The translations under genes were made by a program, and so were the position numbers. A stretch of 64,000 nt of DNA from Tribonema minus. Taxonomy: Eukaryota > Sar > Xanthophyceae > Tribonematales > Tribonemataceae. Positions 33,092-43,428 of the stretch are shown in pieces (position 1 is the first letter of the stretch; every line of letters begins with the position of its first letter). A model generated the notes under the pieces. It worked only from the letters and a program-made list of their open reading frames with translations. It was not told where the DNA came from and searched no databases. The DNA lies in the NCBI GenBank assembly GCA_017506865.1, contig JAFCMP010000290.1:1-64000 (forward strand). The letters run 5' to 3'.

Positions 33092-33398
33092 GGTGCCAAT
33101 GACAGCAATGGCGCGATCTGAAACGCCCAGGACCTCAGCAGCCTGCTGGGCAAAATCCTGCGTGTGCGCGTCGCACAGGAGCAGGCTACTGACTGACGGT
33201 TTCCTGTATACAGTACCTGCCCACAACCCCTTCGCGAAGGCGCCACGGCCAAGCGGGCCCTCTGCGCAGCATCTACGCGTACGGCATGAAAACCCCTGGC
33301 GCTACTTGTTTGACAGGGCAGACGACACACTGTGGTGCGCAGACGTTGGGCAGGACAGCATTGAGGGTATCAACATGATCCGAGAAGACGACAGTTAA
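33092..33398 (+). pseudogene. Glucose/sorbosone dehydrogenase-like fragment (HHIP-like), broken
   Basis: The pieces match the conserved end of the glucose/sorbosone dehydrogenase beta-propeller, in order: NAQDLSSLLGKILRV (from 33122), YTVPAHNPFA (about 33208), IYAYGM (about 33270), NPWRYLFD, then LWCADVGQ...INMI. They lie in at least two frames, and TGA 33119-33121 interrupts the first. A splice-acceptor-like TTGCTTGCAG precedes it, so the fragment derives from genomic, intron-containing DNA and not from a cDNA copy. No other parts of the roughly 400- to 600-residue family were found nearby. Confidence 0.65.
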
Positions 33399-33482
33399 TG
33401 TAAGGCGTGAGACGGTGCACAGTGCGGTCGATTCTGTTCTTTGGCATGTGACGACGCCAACAAAGTGATTACTTGACTTCAA

Positions 33483-33535
33483 TTACGGATATTATTTTCG
33501 TATCAAAAAAGGGCCCCAAGCGAGGCCGGTCATCT
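33483..33535 (-). repeat. Retroelement 3'-end hairpin, copy 2
   Basis: On the minus strand: ACCGGCCTCGCTTGGGGCC, then CTTTTTTGATACGAAAATAA. It shares the stem and the ATACGAxAATA tail with copy 1. It is in the same orientation as the nuclease relic at 34240-34530. Confidence 0.55.
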
Positions 33536-33663
33536 TTTGTACAAACCTTGGTGTTTCAGACGTACCGAGTATACTCGGCGTGAACTTGCTCGGTCTGCAC
33601 AGGAGGGCATCAAAACTACTCGATTTGGCGTCACTGACAGAGTCTCAGCACCAATTTTCTTTG

Positions 33664-33671
33664 CAGCAGCA

Positions 33672-33705
<34 letters not shown>
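33664..33705 (+). repeat. CAG microsatellite
   Basis: About 14 CAG units with one CAA interruption. No gene supports its translation. Confidence 0.95.
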
Positions 33706-33707
<2 letters not shown>

Positions 33708-34239
33708 GCGGTTCAGCAGAGCACAGTTCAGACACCGAGTTCCTGCGCCCTGGCATTCAGCATTTGAAGCTACTGTTACCTCGACATTGTGGTGTGGAGT
33801 GACGCCTGCATGCAATACTCACCATACTCGGCAAACACTCGCCGAGACTCGCCTGGAGTCATGTGGTCAACCAGTCGGGGCGGAGTAAAAACTCGGATTC
33901 GCTTTTCGGCTGAGTGGCTGTACTGGTACTTGTCGGCTTTGCCACTGCGAGGCTACTCGGTACATACTCTCTGGATATCGGCATTTGTCCTCCAAACTCG
34001 TACTCGGAGGGTATGTATGCAGATTCGACAACGTCTGGTGCAAACATCGAGAATCTGTGGGTGACGCTGTAACAGTTCAGCAGAGCCGTGTTCGAGCAAT
34101 GCTGCTACCGGGCGTGCTGCGCTGCCGAGCATCACTGCTCCGGGTACATGCGCTGTGATGTGCTCGGCTCCTATGCTAGGGACCTGCTCAGCGCCGCAGT
34201 ATCTGTTTCTTGTTGGCTGCAGCTCTGCTCGCTATCTGT

Positions 34240-34530
34240 GCCCCCGTGCCCCTTGAGCACAGTGCTGAGTGCCATGCCAGGTCCTTAAGTCTTCTGCGCC
34301 CTTGTGCCCTCAGCTGCCCGTAAGACTCCGTACAAACGGGGCGAACACCTGAGACGAGCTCAGCGCGCCGCTGTGGCGGTCAGCCTTTTCCTTTCCCCAC
34401 CTCCGCTTTATGGCCACCCTTACTTGTCCGCCATGTATTTGCTGTCCGCCCGGGCACGCACAGTCGTGTCTGCGACCACGCCCTTGCCTTTGAGCTGGAC
34501 AAAGTTGCTACAAGGTATGATGGTATGTTG
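34240..34530 (-). pseudogene. Decayed fragment of a retroelement C-terminal nuclease region
   Basis: Conceptual minus-strand translation gives KGKGVVADTTVRARADSKY, then an ESYGQL block and LAWHSALCS. These align in order with NKGIVLDTSVRAP, ESYGRL and LAMHSALCS of the intact frame at 37338-38597. Stops and frame changes show it is dead. Together with the hairpin at 33483-33535 it marks an old copy of the same family, with other DNA, including the CAG tract, between the parts. Confidence 0.65.
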
Positions 34531-37254
34531 AAACGCACTCACTGCCATCACAACGCGTCTTGTGACCGCGATGGTGTGCGATGGCTGGTGGCACATGACC
34601 TACTGCTAGGACTGACATAACGCACACTGACCACAATACATTTACTTCATGACAGCAGCGCCCACTCCAGCTTATGGCTACTTCAGTGCGCCATTCCGCA
34701 TTTTACGAGAATTTTAATATGAGTCGGCCATTCACTTTCATGAGCATACTGGCAGGCCAATGTGTACGAAGCCGATATGGTGGCCTCTCGGGAAGGGATA
34801 GACCAGTGTGAAAGTGACCAATGTGACTTCGACTCATTGAAGAATTCTTTAAGGAGTTGGGAACAGGTTTCCCTAGGTGACTTAACACCTACATAAGTAT
34901 GAGTGGAGCACTCAATATTTGACTCATTTTGCTGCATGCTTCGAACTGACAGCAACTTGAAGCTGGAGGCACCATAACTTTAAACTTGAGGGGGCGCGTG
35001 CTTGACTGTGAAGTAGGATGATGCTGAGCCGCATAGTGAGCAACGCTCATGCAGTGTATAAGTTGATGAGATCAGTCAATGCAATGCACCTTCATGACAA
35101 AGAATGCAGCGGCACACAAAATATTCTGCATGCAAGATTGAGCAGACCACTCATGAGTACGCTGTTGCAGGCATTTGCAGCAAGAACCATATGACATTGG
35201 CATGTCAAATTGAATCTGGTGCATGGAACATCAATGCTCTGCTGCAGCCAGCACTGGCAAATTAGCAGAAAGCCAAAATCAATGCTATTTTGCTAAAACT
35301 CCTTGAGCCACAAAAATACAGGGGAACACCTGCTGCTGCGGCATCGACACCTACAGATGTTGCGAAGAAAAGCTTTAAGGAAAGCGTCCGCAGCAGCGCA
35401 TTGTAGAATGTCGCTCTGTTCGTCGGGGCGCATAGGCGCCAAGTTGGTGTGGCCAAAGACGTGCGTTAAAAGGCATGGACCGACGGCAAGAAGATGACGA
35501 ATCTGGCACAGAAAGAGAGGCCGGCGATAAGTGAAAGTATGCACACCATTATCGAGAGAGCTGTCTCTGCTGTCGAGATTGCCCGTCACGCTGCGCCAGG
35601 TGCGTCCTGCTTGTGAATTTGGCTGCTGCGTATCTGTTTTTCAAGCTCGCTGTTCCTCTGCTTGTGTCAGCATGCAGGGAACTTGTCGATCCCCTGATGC
35701 TACAGTGTCCTGGTTCATTGGTCAGCTGGCAGGCACCCTCTACCTAAGGTCCGACTGTGCATTTGCAATGCCAACAGACGCCATAGTTACAACGCTCTAC
35801 TAAATGTACAAAAGGCAAGCGGCAGCAATGCCCTGTTGGGTGTCGCATGCATGTATGCACACACAAGTGCTCAACGTTTGCAGTCGTCCGTGTCTGATGG
35901 GCCGCATACCTGAATGCAGTGCTGGACGGCGCAATATGTTGTCGAGACCGACATACACTCTGTACTATTTGTCTCAAAAGGCACAGACGTCCAACTTGAT
36001 GAAGGCCTTGGTTTGAAATCTGGTATCTGTTGAATCATAGAGCCTGTTTGGTGGCAGACAGCTAACAACCTCATGTCCGTCACGGTTGCGTCCAGCCTGA
36101 GAGCGCTCATCACAGGCAGGTCGTGGCTTAAGACTGTGGCTGTCAAGAGTTAGGGCCGCGTTCAGCTAGGGCTGGAGCCTTGTAGTGAGTTCAGGGCCTA
36201 GCACTGTCGTGCTGCACTTCGCTAAGGTGATGTATGCTCTGCGTTTTGGAATGTTGCTTAAACCCCAACCCACACTCGTGATGTCTGATTGCTCAGGACC
36301 GAGGAGCAGCCAGTACCGTAGAGTCATTGACAGCTGGCACTGCTGCCGTCCCACGCAATGCCTGTGACCACATTGGCGGCGGTGCATCGCTGCCATCGCT
36401 GCTGTGCGCCCTGCCGCTGCCCGGAGCACAGGCGAGCATTGACATGAGGTTTGCTCTAGCCCTGACGTTGCCCTCACAAGAATGCTCTCCAAGCAATGCA
36501 ATTTTTCAGTGCACCACCGCTACTGCTGTGCGCCCCGTTGCTGGTTCTGCTGCTTGAAGCACAGATCAGCCTGATTTGACGTACGCATGTATACACACTA
36601 TGGAGCGGGTGCTGAGTCACTTGTGTTGAAGGCTGCTGCATTTTGCGTAAGCACGTTTTGTGTGCCATACATAATCCACATTGCATGTGTGCCATCCATT
36701 ACGTTAGTGCATTTCACAAGCATCATCAAAGTGCGTCCAGCGTTCAGGTCGTCTACTGCCGGCTGTCCTGATGGTGATGTCCCTGCTCTGATGGGGGCAG
36801 CCTGTTGTTGTGCCGTTGATTCCTTGCATGACACATGATCTCAACTGCACCCTTCACATGTGCTCAAGATGTACTTTGACATTTGTGTTCAGTTGAGAGC
36901 TGCTTCACCTTTGCAAGGAGCGCGCGGCGCAAAAGCTATCTCGAGCTGCTTGGAATGAGTGATTGACTGAGCACCTGAGCGCTGCGTCATCTTGGCAGGC
37001 GGCGCGAGGCGCAGGCACAGGCTCAACTGCAGCGGTGACGCCTGTCATGGAAGGGAGCGCTGATGCATCTCTATGGCTGTGCATGGGAACCGTCGACAGC
37101 CACTTCGGGCGGCCGTGTTAGCATTCACATGCAGCATGGAGCCAACGAGCAGGTATGAATGTAGCACACAACCGCAACTTGACACCATAATTACATGTGA
37201 AATTCACAGGGCCGCTAATGGCGCAAACTGTGCTTTGCATTGGTGACAGCTACT
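34531..37254. other. Non-coding stretch
   Basis: No gene, RNA or clear repeat supported. Short frames on both strands lack recognisable domains. Confidence 0.4.
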
Positions 37255-37319
37255 AGTACGTATGGACTTGTATTTATAAAGGCCCAAGGGAGGCCGGGTT
37301 GCCTATGCAATCGAAAAGC
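37255..37319 (-). repeat. Retroelement 3'-end hairpin, copy at the large element
   Basis: On the minus strand: AAGCTTTTCGATTGCA, then CAACCCGGCCTCCCTTGGGC and CTTTATAAATAC. GGCCTCCCTTGGGCC can fold as a stem. It lies just after the last stop codon (37338), where a retroelement reverse transcriptase would recognise its own RNA. Confidence 0.55.
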
Positions 37320-37337
37320 TTGCGTCAACGCAGCAGC

Positions 37338-38597
37338 CTAGTCTGCGCTGTGCCCTAGGAGCTTGGATACCGGCGCCGCAACACAGCCCAGCATTCGCGC
37401 TCCACGTGTGTACGCCATGACGCGCTCCGCCAACTCCCGCGCCAGCGATATGCTCAGCTCAATGAGGATCTGACGCTTAGCTAACCCGGCCTTGCGTAAC
37501 ACATCTGCATTCCCCCCCCCTGAGCACAGTGCTGAGTGCATTGCCAACTCCTTAACAAAAAGGCTTGTCTGCTTGCCCAGCCGTCCGTACGACTCCTGCA
37601 CGAATGGCACAAAAGCCCAAGATGACGTCAAGGTGCCGGTGTGGTGCTTGACCTTCGCGTCCTCCCCCACCCCAGCAGCATAGCCGTCCGTGTTCGAGGC
37701 ATTTGTTTTGCCTGTCAGGTACGAGCTCGCTGTGGGCGCGCGCACACTTGTGTCTAGCACTATTCCCTTGTTACGGTATGCACTGCTAAAGTGCAGACAC
37801 CCTGGGTCAATGACTGTGTCCGCCCGATACCCCGGTACCTTGAAGACGCTAGCGTCCTCATTGCGGACAATAGAGACATGGTGCTGTCTCAAGATGCGCT
37901 GCAGGCACCGCTTTTGGGCAGTGTGTGTCGCGTTGTGCCCCCGTATGTGCTGGCTGGGGCAGCTGATCGCATGCGTGGAGGTGGGGCTCACATCACTGCA
38001 CCGCCATGGGCACACCTCGCCCTGTATGCCCCACCCGTCTATGAAGATCGCAATCAAAATCATCGTGGCTGCTGCCATACTGGACATGGGCGCCGCACCC
38101 GGGCGGTCATTGGCAGTGGGTGGCACGCTCATCCACGCCATTGCCCCGGACGCACGCTGGCTGCGCAGCTGCGCCAGGACCCGTGCGCTAGCCTGTTGGC
38201 GGCGGCGGCTGGTGTCGCGCGAGTCACCAATAGGTGCAGCCTGCGTCGGCTTGCCCACGGCACCAGCCGAGGCAGCCTCTAGGTCCTCCACCAGGCAATC
38301 CTCGTATTGACGTCGAAGAACATTTGAAAGGCCGGCTTGTAGTCCGTGCGTGAAGTGACCGCGCCGGCGGCGGGGCACTACCTTCCTGCAGATCTCGTCA
38401 GCATAGGCCTCCCAGTCGTCGTCGTCGTCCTCCTGCCCGCCGCTGCAGCTGCTTTCTTCCGCGCTAGTTTGTGTTTTAGCGGGCGTGGAAGGGGCAGCCG
38501 CGGCAGCGGCTTGATGGCCAGGTACGGTCGCCGCCGCAGCGGCCGCCTCGGCGCCAGGCACAATGCCGTGGGTGTGTGGGGCTGGCTCAGCGGTCAC
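37338..38597 (-). CDS. Retroelement C-terminal zinc-finger and PD-(D/E)xK-like nuclease region
   Basis: This 419-codon stretch follows the reverse transcriptase frame directly; only one TGA (38598-38600) separates them in the same phase. It holds an acidic linker, a Cys/His cluster (CPWRC...HAISCPSQHIRGH) and then RADTVID, KGIVLDTSV and a Lys/His-containing stretch (DAKVKHH), spaced like the Asp-Asp-Lys residues of restriction-nuclease-type endonucleases. FVPFVQESYGRLG follows. In R2-type retroelements such a C-terminal zinc finger and nuclease cut the target DNA. The assignment to that fold is by pattern only. Confidence 0.6.
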   Translation of the reverse strand: MTAEPAPHTHGIVPGAEAAAAAATVPGHQAAAAAAPSTPAKTQTSAEESSCSGGQEDDDDDWEAYADEICRKVVPRRRRGHFTHGLQAGLSNVLRRQYEDCLVEDLEAASAGAVGKPTQAAPIGDSRDTSRRRQQASARVLAQLRSQRASGAMAWMSVPPTANDRPGAAPMSSMAAATMILIAIFIDGWGIQGEVCPWRCSDVSPTSTHAISCPSQHIRGHNATHTAQKRCLQRILRQHHVSIVRNEDASVFKVPGYRADTVIDPGCLHFSSAYRNKGIVLDTSVRAPTASSYLTGKTNASNTDGYAAGVGEDAKVKHHTGTLTSSWAFVPFVQESYGRLGKQTSLFVKELAMHSALCSGGGNADVLRKAGLAKRQILIELSISLARELAERVMAYTRGARMLGCVAAPVSKLLGHSAD

Positions 38598-40028
38598 TCA
38601 GTCTGTCTCCGTGACGGCAGTTGCGGCGTAGATCGCTTGCACCGCAGTGGGGAGCGTCGACGCTGCGGCCGTCGTATCTGCTGCCCACCGTAGCAACGAT
38701 GCTGGGAGCTGCTCGGCCACAGCTGTGCGTGATTTTTCGCCGCCATCAGCTGTCAGCGCTCGCGTAGAGCGTCGCACGGCCTCGATGATTGGCGGCAGTC
38801 CCTGGTCCTCGCGTATTGCGCATGAGTGCTGCGCGAACCAGGTGACTGCGCCGTGTTCGTCAGTGCCGAGCCTCAGGGCCCCTGCTGCCACAGTGGCATG
38901 AATTATTGCCGGCCTCAGTGTTGTGCATGCCTGGGCCGTGTATGCGGCTGGTGCCAGTAGCCCCAAAAGCGGCATGCCCAGACCGCCTCGTCGCTCCGGC
39001 AACCGTGACGCCCGCAGTGGCACTGCGATGTCCGTGAGTTCTGGCGGGCCCAAGCGCGGCAATACCAGCACGCTGCCACTGCTGGCTTCCTCATTGTCAC
39101 CAGCAGTGCAGGCGGCCAGCAGGTGTGACTTCATGGCTGCCGCGGTAGAGCAGCCGTGCAGATGCAGCATGCGTTCGAGCGTCCATGCACAGAACCCGTC
39201 AAACGCGTGCAACCATGTCTCACTCAAAGCCGTGTCAACGACCCGAGCTAAGAAGCCCATGCGCTTCGTCAGTGACCTGCGTAGAATGAACTGTGCTGCC
39301 TGTAGGTGATGCCGCGCCATTCCAGCTAGCTGCCACGACAATCGCCATGTCCCTGCGTCGACAAGATGCTTGCTCATGGCAGCGTGCACATAGGCTGGGT
39401 GCCCTACCGGTACCCCGACCGACGTAAAGCCCTGACTGGATTCTGGCATGGTGGTGTCCACAAACGGTATGTCAAGGGCGCGCAGGCGTGCTCTGGCCGC
39501 TTCATCAAACACTGTGCCGCGCATGGCGATGGCCAGCGACTTGTCTGGTCGAACGCGTAGGCCCCCTGCCGCCAGCCGGCGGATCACCTCTGCCACCCCA
39601 GCGGCCGCTGCATCGTCGAAGTAGGCAGCTTGCAGCACGTTGAGGTCATCCAGGAAAGCGCAGTGCGGGGCTGGCGGTTCCGCTGTGCTGTGGCCGTAGG
39701 CCGGCATACTGCCGGGCGTCGCATTCACTCCATCAGGGTAGAAGAGTAGGAAGGCCGCTGCCACTGCAAAGTACAGCGGCCCTAGAGGGTCCCCTTGCTG
39801 GCACCCTAGGTGGGAGCAGATAATGCGAGCTTCACCGTTCACCTCCACCCGCATCTCTGGGGCAGTGTCACCACAGTATACGGACTCAAAGTGCGGGAGC
39901 AGCTCCGGACAGAAGAGCATAAGCCCCCGCACAATGGCGGCGCGATCCACACTGTTAAATGCGTTCTCACAGTCCAGTTGGATAGTGGTGCCATACAGCT
40001 CGTGCCACACGCGCGCGCGCTGCCACAT
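38598..40028 (-). CDS. Retroelement reverse transcriptase, catalytic half
   Basis: TIQLDCENAFNSVDR carries the motif A Asp, LGCQQGDPLGPLYFA is motif B, and CAFLDDLNVL is motif C with the catalytic Asp pair. A thumb-like helical region follows. The upstream fingers region is in the preceding frame (39967-43428). The two frames overlap at a CG dinucleotide run (40010-40020), and both are plausible coding up to it, so a small indel there split one gene. FLDD in place of YADD is an accepted variant. Confidence 0.85.
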   Translation of the reverse strand: MWQRARVWHELYGTTIQLDCENAFNSVDRAAIVRGLMLFCPELLPHFESVYCGDTAPEMRVEVNGEARIICSHLGCQQGDPLGPLYFAVAAAFLLFYPDGVNATPGSMPAYGHSTAEPPAPHCAFLDDLNVLQAAYFDDAAAAGVAEVIRRLAAGGLRVRPDKSLAIAMRGTVFDEAARARLRALDIPFVDTTMPESSQGFTSVGVPVGHPAYVHAAMSKHLVDAGTWRLSWQLAGMARHHLQAAQFILRRSLTKRMGFLARVVDTALSETWLHAFDGFCAWTLERMLHLHGCSTAAAMKSHLLAACTAGDNEEASSGSVLVLPRLGPPELTDIAVPLRASRLPERRGGLGMPLLGLLAPAAYTAQACTTLRPAIIHATVAAGALRLGTDEHGAVTWFAQHSCAIREDQGLPPIIEAVRRSTRALTADGGEKSRTAVAEQLPASLLRWAADTTAAASTLPTAVQAIYAATAVTETD

Positions 40029-43000
40029 GCTCGACGCCAGACCGGTATCCTACGCCAAACTGCGACATGGAGGCCAGCAGCCCCGATATCTTGCCCTTGA
40101 CACTCCGTGCCGCTGTGGACCCGAGGAGTCTGCGCCAGACACTGGAGCAGGCGATCGGACGCCGCTTCTGTCCTATGCCTGAGAGGGCCGCGGCGCGGAG
40201 AAGCCGTTGCGATTGCTCCGGCAGCAGTTCGGGCTCAACAAGCAGCGTCGTGAACACCTTGGCCAGGTGATGGGCGAATGCCGGTTCCATCACATCTGAT
40301 TCTGAATCACCAGCTAGTCCTGGCGAGGCACTGCTCACGGGGCGGGTGGCTGCTTTCACTGGTGCACCAGGCCCAGCGGCCATCAAGAGGTGTTCATAGC
40401 GTAGGCCGTCCAGCCCTCCTGCCTTCCCCGCCCCTGCTGCGGACAAGGTCGACAGTATGTCTGCCGCCTCCACCTCGAGGCGCCGTCCGGCTGCGCTGGC
40501 AGCATCCTCAGGCCTATCGCTGTGATCATGTGCCTGACCCGATTCGAAGACAGGACTGCCGCTGCCAGCTGGCCCGGTGGTCGTTGCCACCCCTGCGCTG
40601 TGTAAGCAGTGCCGCCGGGCGTCGCGTACCAGGCCGCGCACTTGCTCCATTGGCGTATCGACTACCCCCGGCCGGGTGCCAGTTTCAGGGTGCTTTGCTG
40701 CCAGCACCTGTGCCGTGACCTCGTCTGCTGGGGCGCATGCTTCACGCGCCTCTAGTCGTGCGGCAGCCAAGCCTACCCCCCGTCGCTTGCCTGAGAGGGC
40801 AGCGCATGCTGTTTGCTGCCTGGAGTCAGCCTCCGTCCAGTCGGCATCGAAGTTCGTTTGTGCCGACGCCATAGCTGCGTTGTTTGGTTTGGGGGCCCGC
40901 AGCGCCGCTGCTGCTGACAGCGTCTTTCTCAGTAGCTCCGCGAAGTCGCCAGACAGCAACGCTGCCAGCCGGGCCGCAGGCGGCATACCGGTTCCCTCCG
41001 GTTGCCTACCAAAGGCCATCGCTGCTAGCAGGTGCAGCAGCCTGTAGCCGCGCTGCACTAGAGTCTGAGAAACCTGATGAGCAAACGCCCCGGCACCATG
41101 GTGGAGGCGCACCCGTGCCGCCTCACGTGCACTGTCTGTGGCGTCCGCCAGTAGTCGTGTGGCGTGCTCCACTAGCCGTGCCCACTGGGTGCACTGCAGC
41201 TGAGTGCGGAAGGGGTTGGCAGTCGTGGTGAACCGCAGCAGCAGTAGATCCGCCTCATTGGTCTGGTCAAGTGCGTGGACGACCGAGGGCGTCGAGAGGT
41301 CCCAAGCCAGGGATGCTCGTGCCTGGGGCTTTGAGGGCCTGCCACTGGTGGTGGTGGTCGGGGGGGGGGGTGACGCGGCATCGTCCGGCGGGTCCACGTC
41401 CATGTCCGCCCATCCCACGGCCGTCCCGTGGGGGGGGCTGCTGTCCTGCAGCCTCAGGCTGTCAGACTGAGTGCGGCTGCCGGCGCTGCTAGGCGGTGCC
41501 GCAGCAGCTGCCATTCGGCGCCGGCGTTGCGCGCCGGTTGCCGTGGCCGCCGGGCGTTTCTTGCTAGACTTTGAGTTGGCAGCGCCACTAGCCGGCACCG
41601 CCGGTAGTTTTGGAGGTGTCGCTGCGGCAGCCCCCGCCGCCGCGGCCGCGCCGTCGCTACCCGCACCCCCGCCCTCGGACTGGCCCGGGGGTACTGCCGG
41701 GCGTGCGGGCGTGGGGGCGCTTCCATTCCGTCGACACGTGTGGCATGGCGAGGTCAGCGCGCATTGCCTCTGCCCCGCGCTGGCTGACATATGGACCAGG
41801 CCGCAGGCACCTGTGCATGCACTCAGCTTCCTTACCGCCCGTAGGAAGTATTCTGCCGTGCAACCATACATGGTGCTCATCTCCTGCACATGCTTGGCAT
41901 GGTGTGCCCCAGTGCTGCAGGTACTGCTGCCTGAAGGGGCACGGTCACCGGATGGGTCGTGATCAACCTGCTGCCGGATGCCCTTGGCGTATGCTGCCGC
42001 CGGATTTTGCTGACAGTGTGATGTGCTCGCCTCAGGGTTCAGCATCGACCTCGTGCAGCTACCACCGTTGAAGTGGGCCACTACCGGTGCCATGCGGCTC
42101 GCAGCTGACAGTTTGCCTCGCTGTTTGCTGTCCTCTTTCTGACCAAGCTGCCAAAATGCCAGTGTGCATAGTGGACACCTCAGTGGCTCAGGCTGCTGTG
42201 GCAACTGCAGCGCAGTACGGGGCTGTGTCCGACTCGGAGCCGTGATGTGGGTGCTGTCAGCTTGAGTGGTCGCCGACGCTGTCATAGTGGTTGGCAAGGG
42301 CGGAGCTGCCGCAGGGGCGACAAGCAGTTCAAAGTGTCCCACATTTGTATATAGCCCAGGCGGCGTCCACAGCACATCCAGATGGCAGTCAGGCTGAGCT
42401 GGAGTCGCCGGTGCGAATACCGCTGGCAGCCCCATCAGTTGTGCCAGCACCAGCCCTGTTGATTTTTGCGTGCTGCCAGTGGCCTGAGGCTTGGCCTGCC
42501 ACACCGTCACCGAGACCGCGTAGACCGCTGCAACAATGGCCCACACAGACAAACCGAGGGGCCGTCCCCACACGCCCTCTTCCTGTAGGCGTTGCAGCAG
42601 GAGCGTGTGCCCGCTGTCCTTGCTATCCGTTTCATTTGTGCCGTACTCGATTGCGAGGCAGCGAGCGCGTGTCCCGTACGTGTCGAATTGTTCACGTGTA
42701 CACGCAGGTTGGGCTGCGGCATGCGCGGTCAGTTGACGCATCGATGACATGCTGGCCCCTTGTTTGCCCGCCCCCTGCGTGACGTATGCCACCATCCCGT
42801 CCAGCAGTGCCTCTCGCATGGCAATCACCAGCGCTGGGGCCGGCAGTCCGTGCTCAACTGCGACGCTGCCTATGCCGTGTAGAGCTGTATGAATCAGGCA
42901 GTTGCCGTTGCCCACGTTGCTCACGGGGCGAAGCTCCCCACCACGTGCTAGCGTCGCTGTGTTTTCCCCAAGCGCCTGTTTGTGGAGTGCCTGCAGGCCC

Positions 43001-43428
43001 GTGTGCCAAGTGGAAAAACCATAGTTGGTGGCTTTTGCCAGCGCGTCTTGCTGCTCCTCCACGGTGACTGTATGGCACACGGTTGAGGGTATCCGGGTCG
43101 CCACCGTCACGGTGGTGACCTTCGCCGGCCCGGATATTGGTGCTGAGGGGGCAGAGGCACCGCCCCTTGGCGGTGTGGTGGCTGGTGCCAGCTGCCCTAG
43201 GGGTGCAGGAGAATTGTCGCACTGGGCCTGTCGCTCCTGCGTCCGCCGTCTGTGTTTACCTCTGCGTCGACTGCGCTTTCCACTGGCAACCATAGCCATG
43301 ACAGATGCTGTCTCGGTCATTGTTGCGTGGGTGCTGTTATCACCGGCCTGCGTTACGTCTGACTCGCCATGTTTCCCGGCTGGCTGGCGACCTGGCAACG
43401 ACCGGTTCCCTAAGGGAGAGTTGGTCAA
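39967..43428 (-). CDS. OTU-family protease and N-terminal reverse transcriptase region
   Basis: A 1153-codon frame. Residues 172-178 (VGNGNCL) carry the catalytic Cys177 of an OTU cysteine protease, and NVGHFELL (His365) its catalytic His; spacing and surroundings fit OTU deubiquitinases. Cys pairs and a low-complexity region follow. Near residues 980-1000, GGLDGLRYEHLL begins the reverse transcriptase fingers, and SQFGVGYRSGVEH (end) leads into motif A, which is in the next frame. OTU domains in retroelements are thought to process the polyprotein or counter ubiquitin-based control (known only in outline). The ATG at 43428 is not secure, since coding may continue from an upstream frame. Confidence 0.75.
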   Translation of the reverse strand: MTNSPLGNRSLPGRQPAGKHGESDVTQAGDNSTHATMTETASVMAMVASGKRSRRRGKHRRRTQERQAQCDNSPAPLGQLAPATTPPRGGASAPSAPISGPAKVTTVTVATRIPSTVCHTVTVEEQQDALAKATNYGFSTWHTGLQALHKQALGENTATLARGGELRPVSNVGNGNCLIHTALHGIGSVAVEHGLPAPALVIAMREALLDGMVAYVTQGAGKQGASMSSMRQLTAHAAAQPACTREQFDTYGTRARCLAIEYGTNETDSKDSGHTLLLQRLQEEGVWGRPLGLSVWAIVAAVYAVSVTVWQAKPQATGSTQKSTGLVLAQLMGLPAVFAPATPAQPDCHLDVLWTPPGLYTNVGHFELLVAPAAAPPLPTTMTASATTQADSTHITAPSRTQPRTALQLPQQPEPLRCPLCTLAFWQLGQKEDSKQRGKLSAASRMAPVVAHFNGGSCTRSMLNPEASTSHCQQNPAAAYAKGIRQQVDHDPSGDRAPSGSSTCSTGAHHAKHVQEMSTMYGCTAEYFLRAVRKLSACTGACGLVHMSASAGQRQCALTSPCHTCRRNGSAPTPARPAVPPGQSEGGGAGSDGAAAAAGAAAATPPKLPAVPASGAANSKSSKKRPAATATGAQRRRRMAAAAAPPSSAGSRTQSDSLRLQDSSPPHGTAVGWADMDVDPPDDAASPPPPTTTTSGRPSKPQARASLAWDLSTPSVVHALDQTNEADLLLLRFTTTANPFRTQLQCTQWARLVEHATRLLADATDSAREAARVRLHHGAGAFAHQVSQTLVQRGYRLLHLLAAMAFGRQPEGTGMPPAARLAALLSGDFAELLRKTLSAAAALRAPKPNNAAMASAQTNFDADWTEADSRQQTACAALSGKRRGVGLAAARLEAREACAPADEVTAQVLAAKHPETGTRPGVVDTPMEQVRGLVRDARRHCLHSAGVATTTGPAGSGSPVFESGQAHDHSDRPEDAASAAGRRLEVEAADILSTLSAAGAGKAGGLDGLRYEHLLMAAGPGAPVKAATRPVSSASPGLAGDSESDVMEPAFAHHLAKVFTTLLVEPELLPEQSQRLLRAAALSGIGQKRRPIACSSVWRRLLGSTAARSVKGKISGLLASMSQFGVGYRSGVEHVAARARVARAVWHHYPTGL

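Noticed and set aside
40067-42782. Several plus-strand frames of 90-160 codons opposite the OTU/reverse transcriptase frame
   Set aside because: GC-rich antisense shadows without family motifs.
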